Both the position numbers and the translations under genes were made by a program. The notes beneath the pieces were generated by a model. It was given only the letters and a program-made list of their open reading frames with translations, made no database searches and was not told where the DNA came from. From Omphiscola glabra (lineage: Eukaryota > Mollusca > Gastropoda > Lymnaeidae), in contig OZ024808.1 of NCBI GenBank assembly GCA_964017045.1, positions 7,077,284-7,141,283 on the forward strand: a stretch of DNA of 64,000 nucleotides, in the 5' to 3' direction. Shown piece after piece: positions 36,901 to 51,900 of this stretch. Each line of letters opens with the position of its first letter. Within the stretch, counting starts at the first letter, position 1.

Positions 36901-39900
36901 AACCAGTCAATACCAGACATTCATAGAGTTGGATCAGATGTCCGCAACCTTTTAAGAGTTAAGAGCCCTTTTATATCTTTTGTTTTGCAAAAAGCCATTT
37001 TAAATATTAATGTTATTGAGCACTTCCACTGCCAGCTTGCTGGGATTTTCACAACGTAGGTTTGCAATCAGATTTTTCTTTCTCTAAGATGAGCCACCAT
37101 CCAAGGCTAACGAGTCCCATCTACCCAGAGAGCCGGTGTTGTTGTTTGGTAACTCCAGCCCAGCATGTCATCTCGTGATGTGGACACACTTGATTAATCA
37201 GCTGATTGTATTAATTATATCTGCTTGAAAATATTTAAGGAGCTGCAGGCAGGTGCCATTTGGGATTGTGAATGTGCAAATGACAACTGGAGTAATATTT
37301 CTGCTAATTCTTTTCCTGCACCTTAAATTTAGAACTACCGGTACTTGAAAAAAAAAAAAAAAAAAAGAAATATGATAAACACAGGGGTGACATGTGACAC
37401 AAACTCATACGATATTTTGTGACACAAACTCATACAATATTTTATGACTACTAACTAAACATTTTTTTTGTTTTTGAAGATATTTACAATTCCTTTTGAA
37501 TGTCACTTTTGCTGTTAAGGTTTATTTAATTTTCATAACATACCTCCATCTTCTCTAGGTAGAAATAAAGGAAAGTTGTCCACCCAAAGAAACTTGTATC
37601 CATCTTGCCGAACTTTGATATCTGAAATTCGACCTTATCTTTAAATAAATTCTTAATCTTAATGTAAGTGGCTATGTCAACAAATGAAAAACATTGTGAA
37701 ACAGTAAATCTAATTTACGTTAATCAAACTTTAAGAACACTTGCTATTTTGAAATCAAAGAAAGAAAAAATAAAATGTGGTCCAGAAGTCAATAATGATT
37801 TAAATGTCAAGTTAAGTTTAAACATGGTTAAATGTGAAGTTAAGTTTAAACATGGTTAAATGTCAACTTAAGCTTAAACATGGTTAAATGTCAACTTAAG
37901 TTTAAACATGGTTAAATGTCAACTTAAGTTCAAACATGGTTAAATGTCAAGTTAAGTTTAAACATGGTTAAATGTCAACTTAAGTTCAAACATGGTTAAA
38001 TGTCAACTTAAGTTTAAACATGGTTAAATGTCAACTTAAGTTTAAACATGGTTCAATGTCAAGTTAAGTTTACACATGGTTAAATGTCAACTTAAGTTTA
38101 AACATGGTTAAATGTCAACTTAAGTTTAAACATGGTTAAATGTCAACTTAAGTTTAAACATGGTTAAATGTCAAGTTAAGTTTAAACATGGTTAAATGTC
38201 AAGTTTAGTTTAAACATGGCTGACAAGATCAATTAAATTTTATAATGGCAAGTAAAAAAACTTATAGTTGACATTAAAATATTAAATTCTATCCTTAAGT
38301 CAAATTTTACTCTTAGACTGACCTTTGGTCTCTAACAAATCAGCCGCATTTATCCTGACTTGTCCAAGGACAGCGTGCTGAGGATTATGATCACCAATCA
38401 TTTAGTTTAAAACACAATGGGAACAAAACAGAACAAAGTGGGCACTGTATATAGAGATTACATTTTTTTATATACACAAAGTCGTATAAGATTGTAAATG
38501 ACTAAAAAGTGGCAGGGGTCACACAAAGTCAGGCAGTTCAGTATTGTACCATGTCTTCTTCCCCACTCTGATTGTGTCATTGTTCTTATTGAGTTAAAGT
38601 CTAAAACAAAGATAGTTCAGAAGTCAAGTCACATACAATTTGATAACATTGACCGCATTTTTCAATCTTTAAAAATTTTTTTTTATTGAGTCAACAGTAG
38701 TTCCACTGATATCCTGTTATTTTAGAGGTTTCTCAAGAGATCCAATTATGTTTACGAAGCTTTTCAATGTTCTTAAAGTGAATCAAATCATGTTGAAAAC
38801 ATGCATACCAATCTTAACAACTGTAGACATGTTTATGGGGTGAAATTTTTATGGCTGCCCCCAAAAACATATCATGCGGCGTCTAGTGAGAGAGACAAAA
38901 GTGACATTTTTTATTGAGATAAGGAACAGTTATTAAATGATTCTATAATTTTAACCCCCCCCCCCCCCCACCCACCTCTCCAAATGATTTCCTGCCACTT
39001 CTCAGTACTGTCAGTATTAGTAACATTACAAATAATATTGTCTAGGCTTTTGCTGGGGATTGAAGTTGATTTAAAAAACATAAAAACATGCTCCTAAAGT
39101 GCCACTGGGCCACCCAGTACACAATAAAAACATGCTCCTAAAGTGCCACTGGGCCACCCAGCACACAATAAAAACATGCTCATAAAGTGCCACTGGGCCA
39201 CCCATCACACAATAAAAACATGCTCCTAAAGTGCCACTGGGCCACCCAGCACATAATAAAAACATGCTCCTAAAGTGCCACTGGGCCACCCAGCACATAA
39301 TAAAAACATGCTCCTAAAGTGCCACTGGGCCACCCAGCACACAATAAAAACATGCTCCTAAAGTGCCACTGGGCCACCCAGCACATAATAAAAACATGCT
39401 CCTAAAGTGCCACTGGGCCACCCAGCACACAATAAAAACATGCTCATAAAGTGCCACTGGGCCACCCAGCACATAATAAAAACATGCTCATAACGTGCCA
39501 CTGGGCCACCCAGCACACAATAAAAACATGCTCCTAAAGTGCCACTGGGCCAACCAGCACACAATAAAAACATGCTCATAAAGTGCCACTGGGCCACACA
39601 GCACACAATAAAAACATGCTCCTAAAGTGCCGTGCTCACTCTAGCCCCATACACCATAAGGGTACTATTTCTCACTGTAACTATAACACCATAATACTGA
39701 CATACCATGTCACTAGACAAACACGACCACCCCCTTGCCATTAACCACCACCCCTAACTTACTTCCACAAAATACCCCTATAACAAAATACCCTTATAAT
39801 ACAATTCACCCCTCCCATAACAGTAACCTACCATTATGATCACCCCAATGCAACTCACTCCCCCCCCCCTTTTTTCCCCAACCTTCCTTACTTACCGGTT

Positions 39901-42900
39901 GATATTTCACTCCTACTACAAAGACCAACCAATCATGTGGCTGCACCTCCAGCAAGCGCGACAACCTCTCCCTTGACTGGTCATCCAGCTGTGGACCAAG
40001 CCCTGACCCCCAGGTACCATCTTGTTGGATTTTGCAGGCAACAAACTTCTGACAAGAGAAACATTCGTCATATCATTACTTAACATTATTTTACACGGTG
40101 AAGTCACCTACAAAACAAACTGACCATAACATGACATTGTGCTGGAACAGTACATCTTGATTCAAATTCTTGTAGACCATATCAAATACATTTTGTAATT
40201 AGCAATAAAGTAATTAATTAAAAAAAACTTGAAAACAATTAAAAGGTATTGGTACCCCTTTCCTTCACGTATACTGAATTTATTACGAATTTATCGGTAA
40301 TTAAGATAGAACATTGGTATTTAAAATAAGGATAAAAAGGGGTGGGGTGGGGGGGACTGCTATCAGGTGATGTAAAAGGAAATAAGTAATACAAGGTAGG
40401 GGAAAACCTGAAGAAAAAAAGATGACGCAAACAACGCACGTGTCGGCGAGAAGCCTTCGCCGGCGAACAGTAAAAAACCAAAGCTATATAACAATGAAAA
40501 CCGTGGCTTAAATGTAACTTCTTATCCCAGAGAAGAACAAGAGGAATGTAGTAAACTATGAGTAGGTAAAGAAATTAATCCATAGGCGTGCATTATTTTC
40601 AACCATCAGAGACACTGTCTATTTTACCAGAGCTATCGCGAGCGCGCTCAACCACTGTGGTTGGATTGGGGGGGGGGGCGCTAGGATCTTTTAAATGGAC
40701 CCAAAGATGCGATGCGGAGAAAGTGTAAACTACCAAATTTGAATGCAAGGGGGGGGGGGGTCTAAAAAAAGTCAAGTCTAAAACAAGGACAGTCAAGTCA
40801 ATACATCTAACTCAGCATGTTGAGCTCAAGTCTAAAACAAAGACAGTCAAGTGAAGTCAAGTCAGTACATCTAACTCAGCATTGTACAGTCAGGTCAGTA
40901 CATCTAATTCAGCATGTTATTATTTTCTTGATTTGTTTACGAGTCCATGGTGAGCGTAGCGTATGCAATTATTAAAAAAAAAAAAAAACAGATAGCTGGA
41001 GCACCGGTGTGAACACTTGGTCTTTTACAGAGGGTTGAACCCCCGGCCCGTGCGAATGCTTGTCTTAAGAAAAGTGCTAGACCATTGGTTCTCAAACTTC
41101 CTAATGCCGCGACCCTTTAATACAGTTCCTCATGTTTTGGCGACCCCCAGCCACAAAACTATTTTTGTGCCTACTTCATAACTGTAGGGTATATGTGTTT
41201 TCAGATGGTCTTAGGCGACCCTTGAGGCGCGACCCACAGGGTGAGAACCGCTGTGCTAGACAAAAATGTCCAGAGTTAAGGGTACCTCTTATCAAGTTTA
41301 AAACGTGTGCCGCAATTTGAATAACGTACGACTGCACCGACCATGCCAGCTAATAGAATGGCTTACTTTTTCATGTACGCAATATTTGGTGGGTGTCTTG
41401 ACATGTTGAGGGTTTTTTATTAGGCCGTACGGCGCTACCTACCTCGCCACCAATTCAATGGACCCACACGTGTTCACACCACGGTATGACCCTTCACAGC
41501 CCACACATGTTCATAGCACGGGTTTGTATTGATATGACTATGACATTCCATTCCTGTGGCCCGTGGAAGTGGAAGCATTAGTCATGCGTCAACACTTCCA
41601 TGTGTGACAACGGTTGGCGTCAGGGCGACACGTTACTGGTCTCCTAAAACATAGCGGTTTACCAGTCTTTAAATCAAGAACATACCCCGCAAAACCCCTC
41701 CCACTTCCGTACCCTCTTCCTACGCCCCCGAGTGTAACTGTTTGGACAGATTGTTCATAAATATTTTAGCCAAGATCTAATAATATCCCTTCTTTCCCCC
41801 CCCCCCCCCCGCGACCCCAGTTCCAGTGTAAATCCACCCACTCACACCCACAATACATAACACGCCCCCACACCACTGTACACGAACCCACAACCCAGAG
41901 CTCCCCCCCACCCCAAAAAAAAACAACAACAACAAACAAACAAACAAAAAAAAAACCCAACACCTTCCCAGGTAAGGGGATCCTATTTCTGTCTCTTTGT
42001 GGGATGACGTCATTGCCGTCCCAATGATTATGTTTCTAAAAATAAACCACGTGTTGATGCGCGCCAGACGTTTCCCCGGAAACTGACTGGAGACAGTAAC
42101 GGCCCATTTCACCGAAGACGGGGCTGCTTTACTTTCAGTTTTACTTCTACTGGAATTCGGAGCCCTTTGTTTCACCTTGTGGGGCTTCTTGGAAATAGTG
42201 AAGAGGGGAAAAAACATTCTTAGGCCGCTACCTGTGATAAGACACACAACGAATGATGCTATGGCGGGCGTCTCTGACACGCTCACCCTGACGACGTGCG
42301 TGAGTCGTACGACACTCTGACCCTTGCAACCAGTGAAGTATCCCCTTCAAAACCACGCACAGTAACATCGGGAACCCCTCTGAAATATAGGAGCCAGAAT
42401 GTTCAATTCATTGATCGTGGGCCCTCAAAATATAGAAGAAGATAAGAAATGACATGTGCAAACCACAATAAGACACCCGGAATGACATGTGCAAACCATA
42501 ATAAGACACTCACAACGACACGTGCAAACCATAATAAGACACCCACAATGACACGTGCAAACCATAATAAGACACAACGACACGTGCAAACCATAATACG
42601 ACACTCACAATGACACGTGCAAACCATAATAAGACACCCACAATGACACGTGCAAACCATAATAAGACACCCACAATGACACGTGTAAACCATAATAAGA
42701 CACCCACAATGACACGTGCAAACCATAATAAGACACCCACAATGACACGTGCAAACCATAATAAGACACCCACAATGACACGTGCAAACCATAATAAGAC
42801 ACCCACAATGACACGTGCAAACCATAATAAGACACCCACAATGACACGTGCAAACCATAATAAGACACCCACAATGATACGTGAAAACTATAATAAGACA

Positions 42901-45900
42901 CTCACAATGACACGTGCAAACCATAATAAGACACTCACAATGACACGTGCAAACCACAATAAGACACCCACAATGATACGTGCATGAAAGCCATAATAAG
43001 ACACTCACAATGACACGTGTCATGGCCAATTTTAAAAAAGGAATTGATTTTTTTATTGTAAATGTTACAGTAAATACGAAATAAACATGCCAGTGTTTCC
43101 CAAACTTTCAACATCTGGGTACCACTGTCTATAATTTTCGTAACACTGAGTACCCCTCATATACTTTAATAACAATTTTAAACAAAATATTTATATTTTT
43201 TCCGTTGCAGCGTGCACCCCCATCCAGGGCCAGGCCTTAGGCCACTGCAACCTATGCGGCCGCAATGGGCCCCGCACTTTCATAGGCCCCGCCCCGAATT
43301 TATTTACTAATACAAAATCTTAATTTTCACTTATTATCCTTATCCTCTATCCAGATTGGGCCCCGCGCAATCCGTTTTCGCAACTGTTAGGATCGGCCCT
43401 GCCCCCATCAAAACTCTTCCAGTAACACCAGGGGTGCGTGTACCACATTTCTTAGAAACACTGCTCCGTACAGTAGAAAACCACTGGATTAGATGATATA
43501 TTAAATGTTTGACACCGCTGCCTTACTAAATAGACCAGGCCGGCACAACATACGGCCCGCCAGCACCCACTTTGCGGCCCGCGGGGCAACGAAATATTCT
43601 TTATTATTATTATTTTCTTAATAGCTCTCTCCCCCCCCCCCCCCCCCCGGTCCTATTATCTTTCGGCCCGCACAAGATTTTTATCAAGTATTACGGCCCG
43701 CCTTACATTTTGAGTTGCGCAGACCTGTTTTAGAGTAAATGTTGAAATGTTTAACAACTTCGTCGTCCACGCAATGCGAGATTGCATGAAGGACATGTCG
43801 ACCATAACGGGGTTGGGGGGGGGGGGAGTTCAAGGAGGTGCATGGAAAGTTTGGGACCTCTGTTTGGGAATTCAAACTTTGACTAACAAGGCGCCCGTAT
43901 TTATCTGTTATACTATTGGTGTTGGAGATTCCCAGGTCGTGGGACAAACTGGGTCATGGGACAAACTGGGTCACTGTACAGCTGCTGGGAGAGATCATGT
44001 GGACTTTAATGATTGGAAACTCGGTTTTTTTTTAGGAATAATATGTGGGGGGTGGGGGGGAAACAAATGAGACAAAGGGTTGGAGAGAGGAATGAGAATA
44101 GGGGGGGGGGGTAGGGGCGCACAATTTGGAGAGGAAAGTTTTTTGAAAAAATTACAGTGAGAAGAGCATTTACAGAACGAATGTAGTTTTCATTGGTTAC
44201 ACAGAATGTGGCTGGCCATTTATAGCAAAAAATGTGGTTGGCCATTTATAGCAAAGAATGTGGTTGGCCTTGTTATAGCAAAGAATGCGGTTGGCCATTT
44301 ATAGCAAAGAATGTGGCTGGCCATTTATAGCAAAAATGTGGTTAGCCATTTATAGCAAAGAATGTGGTTGGCCTTGTTATAGCAAAGAATGCGGTTGGCC
44401 ATTTATAGCAAAGAATGTGGCTGGCCATTTATGGCAAGTGGTTGGCCATTTATAGCAAAGAATGTGACTGGCCATTTATAACAAAGAATGTGGTTGGCCA
44501 TTTATAGCAAAGAATGTGGCTGGCCATTTATGACAAAGAATGTGGTTGGCCATTGAAGACAAAGAATGTGGTTGGCCATTGAAAACAAAAAATGTGGTTG
44601 GCCATTGGAGACAAAGAATGTGGCTGGCCATTGGAGACAAAGAATGTGGTTGGCCATTGGAGACAAAGAATGTGGCTGGCCATTGAAGACAAAGAATGTG
44701 GTTGGCCATTGGAGACAAAGAATGTGGTTGGCCATTGGAGACAAAGAATGTGGCTGGCCATTGGAGACAAAGAATGTGGTTGGCCATTGGAGACAAAGAA
44801 TGTGGCTGGCCATTGAAGACAAAGAATGTGGTTGGCCATTGGAGACAAAGAATGTGGCAGGCCATTGAAGACAAAGAATGTGGCTGGCCATTGAATACGA
44901 AGAATGTGGTTGGCCATTGAAGACAAAGAATGTGGTTGGCCATTGAAGACGAAGAATATGGTTGCTTGTCACAACGAATGATGAATGCTCTTATAAAAAA
45001 GGCCAGCGGGGTATAATGCTGATATTTTGGGCACATGGCCTGGCGGAGGGGCACATGGCCTGGCAAAGGGGCACATGTCCTGGCGGATGGGCACATGGCC
45101 TGGCGGAGGGGCACATGGCCTGGCGGAGGGGCACATGGCCTGGCGGAGGAGCACATGGCCTGGCGGAGGGGCACATGGCCTGGCGGAGGAGCACATGCAC
45201 CAACGGACTACATTTTGGTCGCCATCGGGCGCAAGAACCGATGAGACTACCGCCCCCCCCCCCAACCACCATTCGCCCTTAACTGGCTTATTTGTTGAAA
45301 CCACCGAGGCAAATGTCCGACAGTTGTTTTAAGGATGATCCGGTATTCTGCGGGCGCACGAGATTGGCGCGAGGCGTAAAACAATGTCCCGAGACTGATG
45401 TGACCCGTCCGGCAATTAAGATAACACGTCTCGAGTTTCCGTGTTAACGTTGTGACAGGGGCGTCGTCACGGAGTCGTGGGGGATCAAATTTCCCTCTCA
45501 CCCCCCCCCCCCCATATTTCGCGAATTGCAATCATTAAAAGTAGATTCTTAGCCTGGGAGGATGATGCGTGTATATACACTCTTAGAATGAAATTGAAGG
45601 ACATGAAAGTACGAGGAAGACCGTGAATGTAATACTTTGAAACTAAACCAATAAGAGTTATAGGAAATGTGTAGTTTTGTAAGCATCAGTGGAATTGACA
45701 GATGTGGGTGAGGGGGGTAGGGGCGGTTCAGGTGTGCTAATGATGTCCAAACTCTGGACCCCACAGTCACGCGTAAAGAGGGAAGGGGAGTAGGTGTTCT
45801 GGTGATGCCCAAACTCTGGACCCCACAGTCACGCATACAGAAGGAAGGGGAGTAGGTGTTCTGGTGATGCCCAAACTCTGGACCCCACAGTCACGCATAC

Positions 45901-48900
45901 AGAAGGAAGGGGAGTAGGTGTTCTGGTGATGCCCAAACTCTGGACCCCACAGTCACGCATAAAGAAGGAAGGGGAGTAGGTGTTCTGGTGATGCCCAAAC
46001 TCTGGACCCCACAGTCACGCATAAAGAAGGAAGGGGAGTAGGTGTTCTGGTGATGCCCAAACTCTGGACCCCACAGTCACGCATAAAGAAGGAAGGGGAG
46101 TAGGTGTTCTGGTGATGCCCAAACTCTGGACCCCACAGTCACGCATACAGAAGGAAGGGGAGTAGGTGTTCTGGTGATGCCCAAACTCTGGACCCCACAG
46201 TCACGCATAAAGAAGGAAGGGGAGTAGGTGTTCTGGTGATGCCCAAACTCTGGACTCACATGCAAATGGGGAAGTGGCCCCAACTGTAATCCAAAACCAA
46301 GTATGATTAGTGTGCTCCGGTGACAGCGGTGTCCGCAGAGACCGTGAACGCATGGCCGGCAACCAAGTCTTAACATAACGAGTTTGGCCAGAGCAGATAC
46401 GTCAGCTCACAGGACTGGCCGCGCTCAGCGGTGCAACTGCGGCAAGCGGTCATTAACAGGACTGGATTGGACCACAACGGACCCTCCTGACAACAGTACC
46501 AGAACGGGTTCTGTTGACAATAGTACCAGAACGGATTCTTTTGACAATAGTACCACAAAGGATCCTCAATAGTACCAGAACGGACTCGGTTGACAATAGT
46601 ACCACAACGGATCCTGTTGACATTAGTACCAGAACGGATTCTGTTGACAATTGTACCACAACGGATTTCGTTGACAGTAGTACTACAACGGATTCTCTTC
46701 GTGATTGTACCACAACATCAGGTCGTACTGACCTTATTTTGCTAAGAAAATCTGGTCTCTTTCAGTCATTTCGTTGAGAAAGTTTTACAGGATAAAGGAT
46801 ATTCCAGGTATTTGAACATGGAAAGTTTGTTTTTTGTGTGTGTGTGTGTGTTTCTCAAATGCAATAAAAATGAGTAGCCTTGTTGTTACCATTCTAAAGG
46901 GCTCGTGGGTGTTCTCATTTCCCCAGTATTCCCAAAAAAAACCAAACTTGTGGTATTCTGCAAGCTGTCGCTCTCCAACGTACCCCCCTTCTTAGAACTG
47001 GGCATTTTCGAGATCTTATGGACGTGGAACTCGTTGCGAGCACGAGAGCTATTTTTAGAGATGACGCGCGCCCATGCGTCACCTTGACCCTGGGTTTCGG
47101 CGTCAGTTGTGACAAGTCAAGTGTGAAAAGTATGACATGAATATCTTTATTGGGGGCTTAATTTCCCTACACCCCCTTACCTAACCTATTGATACGTAAG
47201 GTGCTTCTCAAATAAATATATAGTTGAGTGCATTGTACGCGTGGCGTGTGGCCTAGTTCCCTGGGGGAAAGCCGTAGACTGGGGGGGGGGGGGGGAAGAG
47301 GGGGGGAGTTTAAAGACTTTGCACTTTTAAGCATGCGGTCACTGAATTTCCCAACTGTTCTACCATAGATCCTACGTAAACAGTATGCCATGATAGGGCC
47401 CCTTGAGTCCTGGGATACCCAGGCAACTACTCGGTTTAACTCTGCGTTGAGAGGGTCCTGTATTGGGGTAAACCAGAGCGAGGTGATAGAGTATAACAAG
47501 ACAACACACAATCAACAAGACAACACACAATCAACAGGACAACACACACTCAACAAGACGATCGAGTTAATTATAGAGCGATGTGTGTGTGTGTGGGGGT
47601 GTGTGGGTGGGGGTGGTGACACCACCATAGAAATACACGAGGATAAAACATTTGATGGGAGAGAACACGTTCTTATAACAGGTTAACACAATCATATAGG
47701 ATTATAAGTAGTGTTGCCATGTCAACACAATCTTAAAGGAATACCCAATCGCATTGCCGTGTCAAGACAACCTTATTTTTTTTTTACTAATCAATAACCT
47801 TAGTGTAGTACGTGGTTTGGGTGCAGGGCCGGATTTACAGACAGGCCGACTAGGCCTAGGGGCCCGCGAAATAAGGGGCCCCAAAATTGGGAGTAGTATA
47901 TAAAAATTTATATTTTTGAATAAAAAAAACTTTAGCAATATTTTTTTTTATTTTTCAAAATGGGGCCTTAAATTTTTTTGGGCCTAGGGCCCCTTAAATT
48001 GTAAATCCGCCCTGTTTGGGTGACACAATGTCATGGAATACTGACAGGAATTATAAAAAACAATAAAAAAAACTTGATTTCAGCACCATATATATTGTTG
48101 CTCTAATCAAGCCATCTTTAAAAATAAAGGCTTCTATGTCTGCCTTTGTGTAAATCAAGTAATGAACAACGGTTCGAACAGTTGACGCACGGACCAAGGT
48201 CGGGGTATCACCCATTGCCCTTCAAATACATGGCTGACAAGACAAGGCAGCCAATCGTATAACCCAATGTTTTTTTTAAAAAAGCACACTTTGAATTGGG
48301 AACGAAACAAACGTTTTTATCAACACACCGACGCTTTGGCCCACTTTCAGATTTTCTTGAAAATTCAATTTTTGTTTATAGACAGTGGGATCCGCTAGAA
48401 GCACCCAGCGAGGTCGTGTATTGTTCGGCATTTGGTCGACATAGTGGTGACAGGGCTGAAATGGGCCAAAGAATATCACTGATGGTCCATTACTGACAGA
48501 ATATGTGGGCCTTAAGTTAGCATGAAGAAATGATGGTACATGGGTGAAGCCATTGACGGTCCATTACAGACAGAGACTTGAGTTGACAGGAAGCAATTAG
48601 GATAGATGGGAGATGTGGTACATGGGAGAAGTTGTAGATGGGAGATGTAGATGAGAGATGTAGATGAGAGAAGTCATAGACGAGGGAAGTCGTAGATGAG
48701 AGATGTAGTAGACGGGAGAAGTCGTAGATGAGAGAAGTCATACATGAGAGAAGTCGTAGATGAGAGAAGTCTTAGATGGGAGAAGTCGTAGATGAGAGAA
48801 GTCGTAGATGAGAGAAGTCTTAGATGGGAGAAGTCTTAGATGAGAGAAGTCTCAGATGATAGAAGTGGTAGATGGGAGAAGTCGTAGATGAGAGAAGTCT

Positions 48901-51900
48901 TAGATGATAGAAGTAGTAGATGGGAGAAGTTAATGATAATTCATATACGGATGTAATTTAGGAGAGTTGAAGTTACATTTTTTTAATGGCTAATATAAAT
49001 ATAAAAAAAACAACAACCGAAAAAAAACAAAAACAAATACAATTCCCTTGTGTTATTAAACTCCATTGACAAAATTTGTGTCTACATCCACAGTTGGCAT
49101 TACTTGATATCCTGATGCAAACAACAACACGCACACGATGTCAGTTCTCTCGGCATTGGTGATATGCCTCATCCTCTACGACGAAAGCACTGCTTCGTTC
49201 TGTCCTCCCCGCTGCACGTGTGCCGATGCCGACGTCAAGGTCGACTGTGCGAACCTCCAGCTCCAGACCCCTCCTAAAACCTCCGTCTCAACCTTGACCC
49301 TCGACCTGTCCAACAACACCCTCGGACCCTACATCAACGACTCGGACGTGTTCGCCGCCATGCCCGGCCTCGTCGAGCTTGACCTGTCCGGGAACGGCCT
49401 GGTCGAGCTCCGCGGCTGCGTCTTCCGGGGACTCCAGGGCCTCAGGGTGGTCAAGCTGAGCTGGAACAAGCTGCGGGCGCTGCAGGACAACATCTTCACG
49501 GATGCCAGCAACGTGCAGCACCTGGACCTGAGCCACAACCTCCTGACGGTGATCCCAGACAACATCCTGGCCTACCTGACCAAGCTGCAAACACTGAAAC
49601 TAGCACACAACCACCTGTCTGACCTCAGACTGATGCCAAGGTTTCAGGTAGGTACGCTTAGTCACTCAACAGCATTGGTCAGTTAGTCACTCAACAGCAG
49701 TGGTCAGTTAGTCACTCAACAGCAGTGGTCAGTTAGTCACTCAACAGCAGTGGTCAGTTAGTCACTCAACAGCAGTGGTCAGTTAGTCATATAACAGCAT
49801 TGAGTTAGTCACTATACAGCAGTAGTGAGTTAGTCACTCAAAAGCAGTGGTCAGTTCGACACTAAACAGCAGTGGTCAGTTAGTAACTCAACAGCAGTGG
49901 CCAGTTAGTCATATAACAGCAGGGGTGAGTTAGTCATATAACAGCAGTGAGTTAGTCACTAAACTGCAGTAGTGAGTTAGCTGCTCTAAAGGCGTTTGTC
50001 ATTTGGTCACTCAACAGCAGTGGTCAGTTAGTCATATAACAGCAGAGATCAGTTAGTCACTTAACAGCAGGTTAACATTTTAATTATCTTTATTTCCATT
50101 CACTCGTTTTTATTTTTCTCCCCAGGTTCCCAAAGACATTATGCACATTGACCTCTCATACAACAATTTTTCTGCTGTCAGAGACAACTCATTTGACATT
50201 GCGTCAGAGTGGTCCCCGCGCGTCCAGCGAACGATCAATCTAGCCTTCTGCCGCATAACAAACGTCAGCGCTCAGAGTTTCCAGAAAATTCCAAATCTGA
50301 GATCCCTGGACCTGTCCGGCAACCGGGGGGTGACACTGGAGCAACTCGGCGCCATGCTGAAAAACCTGCAGTCCAGCAACCTGGCTCAGCTCTCCCTGGC
50401 CCACATGGGGTTGTCCAGCGTAGACAGTCTGTTCACCGAAACACAAGAGTTATCTCTCAAAACTCTCAACATCTCCCACAACAGCATCGGCGACCTCCCC
50501 GCGAACGTCTTCGCCAACATCCCCGGCCTGCGGGAGCTCGACGTCAGCCACAACAACCTCCCAGCACTCGCCGACGGCTTCATCAGCCTGCGGAACTTGA
50601 GGGTTCTCAACATCTCGGCTAACGCCTTGGCCAGCTTTCAAGGGGATGCGGTGTCCAGTCTGGGGAATCTTCAAACGCTCGTTATATCATACAATTCACT
50701 CAACAGCTCAGGATCGGTCCAGCTCTCTTCCCTTGTGAAACTCAGGCATTTGATCGCCGACCACAACCGATTAACTTCCGTCGTTCTCCCGAGCAACACG
50801 TCCAGCCTGAGAAGATTGGAGTACCAGTCCAACAACCTAGAGCGCTTTCACGGGGTCGACGACGCCACCAGTCTTGAGTACGTTGACTTCAGCGATAACA
50901 AAATAGAGTCGTTGACGGACTCTGTTTTCAGAGGAGCCAAATTCCTCAAGATGGCAGACTTCAGTCGCAATAGGCTGACCGCTATTCATGACCACGCCTT
51001 CTTGCCGCAGTCCCCGCTCTTCATTGACCTGTCCCACAACTTCCTTACGCGAATCGGGCCAACCAGGTGGGTGGCGACACAGAGGCTGTATCTGAACAAC
51101 AACAAGCTGGTCTTCATCGACGGCAAGGCTTTCAAAGGCATGAGTGGGGCAGAGAGCCTGGATTTGTCGTCCAACCAACTGGACACGGTCCACGAGGACC
51201 TGTTCCAGTACCACATCAGCCTCAGGTCCCTCAACGTCTCCCACAACCAAATCAACAACGTCTCCTGGCTGCTGCTGTTCAGAAACCTTGAAAACCTGGA
51301 GGTTCTGGACCTGGCTTACAACAACATCTCCCAGCTCCACGAACAAATGCTCCTGCCACTGGTCAAACTCAGGGACATTTCCCTGAGACACAACCACCTG
51401 AAAACGATCATGCCGAAGATCTTCAGGGACCTGTCCAAGATCCGACAGATCGACCTGTCCTACAACCCTTTGGACTGCACGTGCGACATGCTGGCGTTCA
51501 GGGACTGGCTGAAGAGGATGGCCTCGGTCGTGGTGGGCCTGTACGGGCCAAACTCCACTGCGTACAGCTGCCACAGCCCGTCGCGCAGGGCGGGGGCGCA
51601 CGCCACGGAATGGGACACCGGGGATCTCGAGTGCAACAGCGCCATGATATACGTCATCATCTTTGGATCCATCGGCGTCTTCCTCGTTATCAGCGGGGTG
51701 GCAGGAAGCGCGGGGTACAGGTTCTACCGGAGGTGGATAAAGAAGAGGCAGGCGTGGAAGAAAAAGCTCACGGAGAAACTGGAAGAGGAGTGGCGGAACA
51801 AAAAGATAGATTACATCAGGATGACGAGGCAAGAAATCGACGATGAGATTCAGGAGGCCCTGGCAAGGAGAGGCAGAAGATACGACAAGTACGAGGCATT

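Noticed and set aside
36385..39632. Regularly spaced repeats that could suggest CRISPR-like arrays
   Set aside because: Units are directly tandem with no unique spacers, in a eukaryotic intron.
40985..41078. Possible tRNA gene or SINE head (GAGGGTTGAACCCC near 41030)
   Set aside because: A B-box-like string is present, but no A box at proper spacing and no cloverleaf could be drawn.
42403..43029. 208-codon minus frame and other frames on both strands, rich in Cys and His
   Set aside because: They are translations of the 33-bp minisatellite; a unit divisible by three keeps every frame open.
44476..45304. Long minus frame of 232 codons and several companions
   Set aside because: By-products of the 26-bp and 20-bp arrays; no domain and no splice context.
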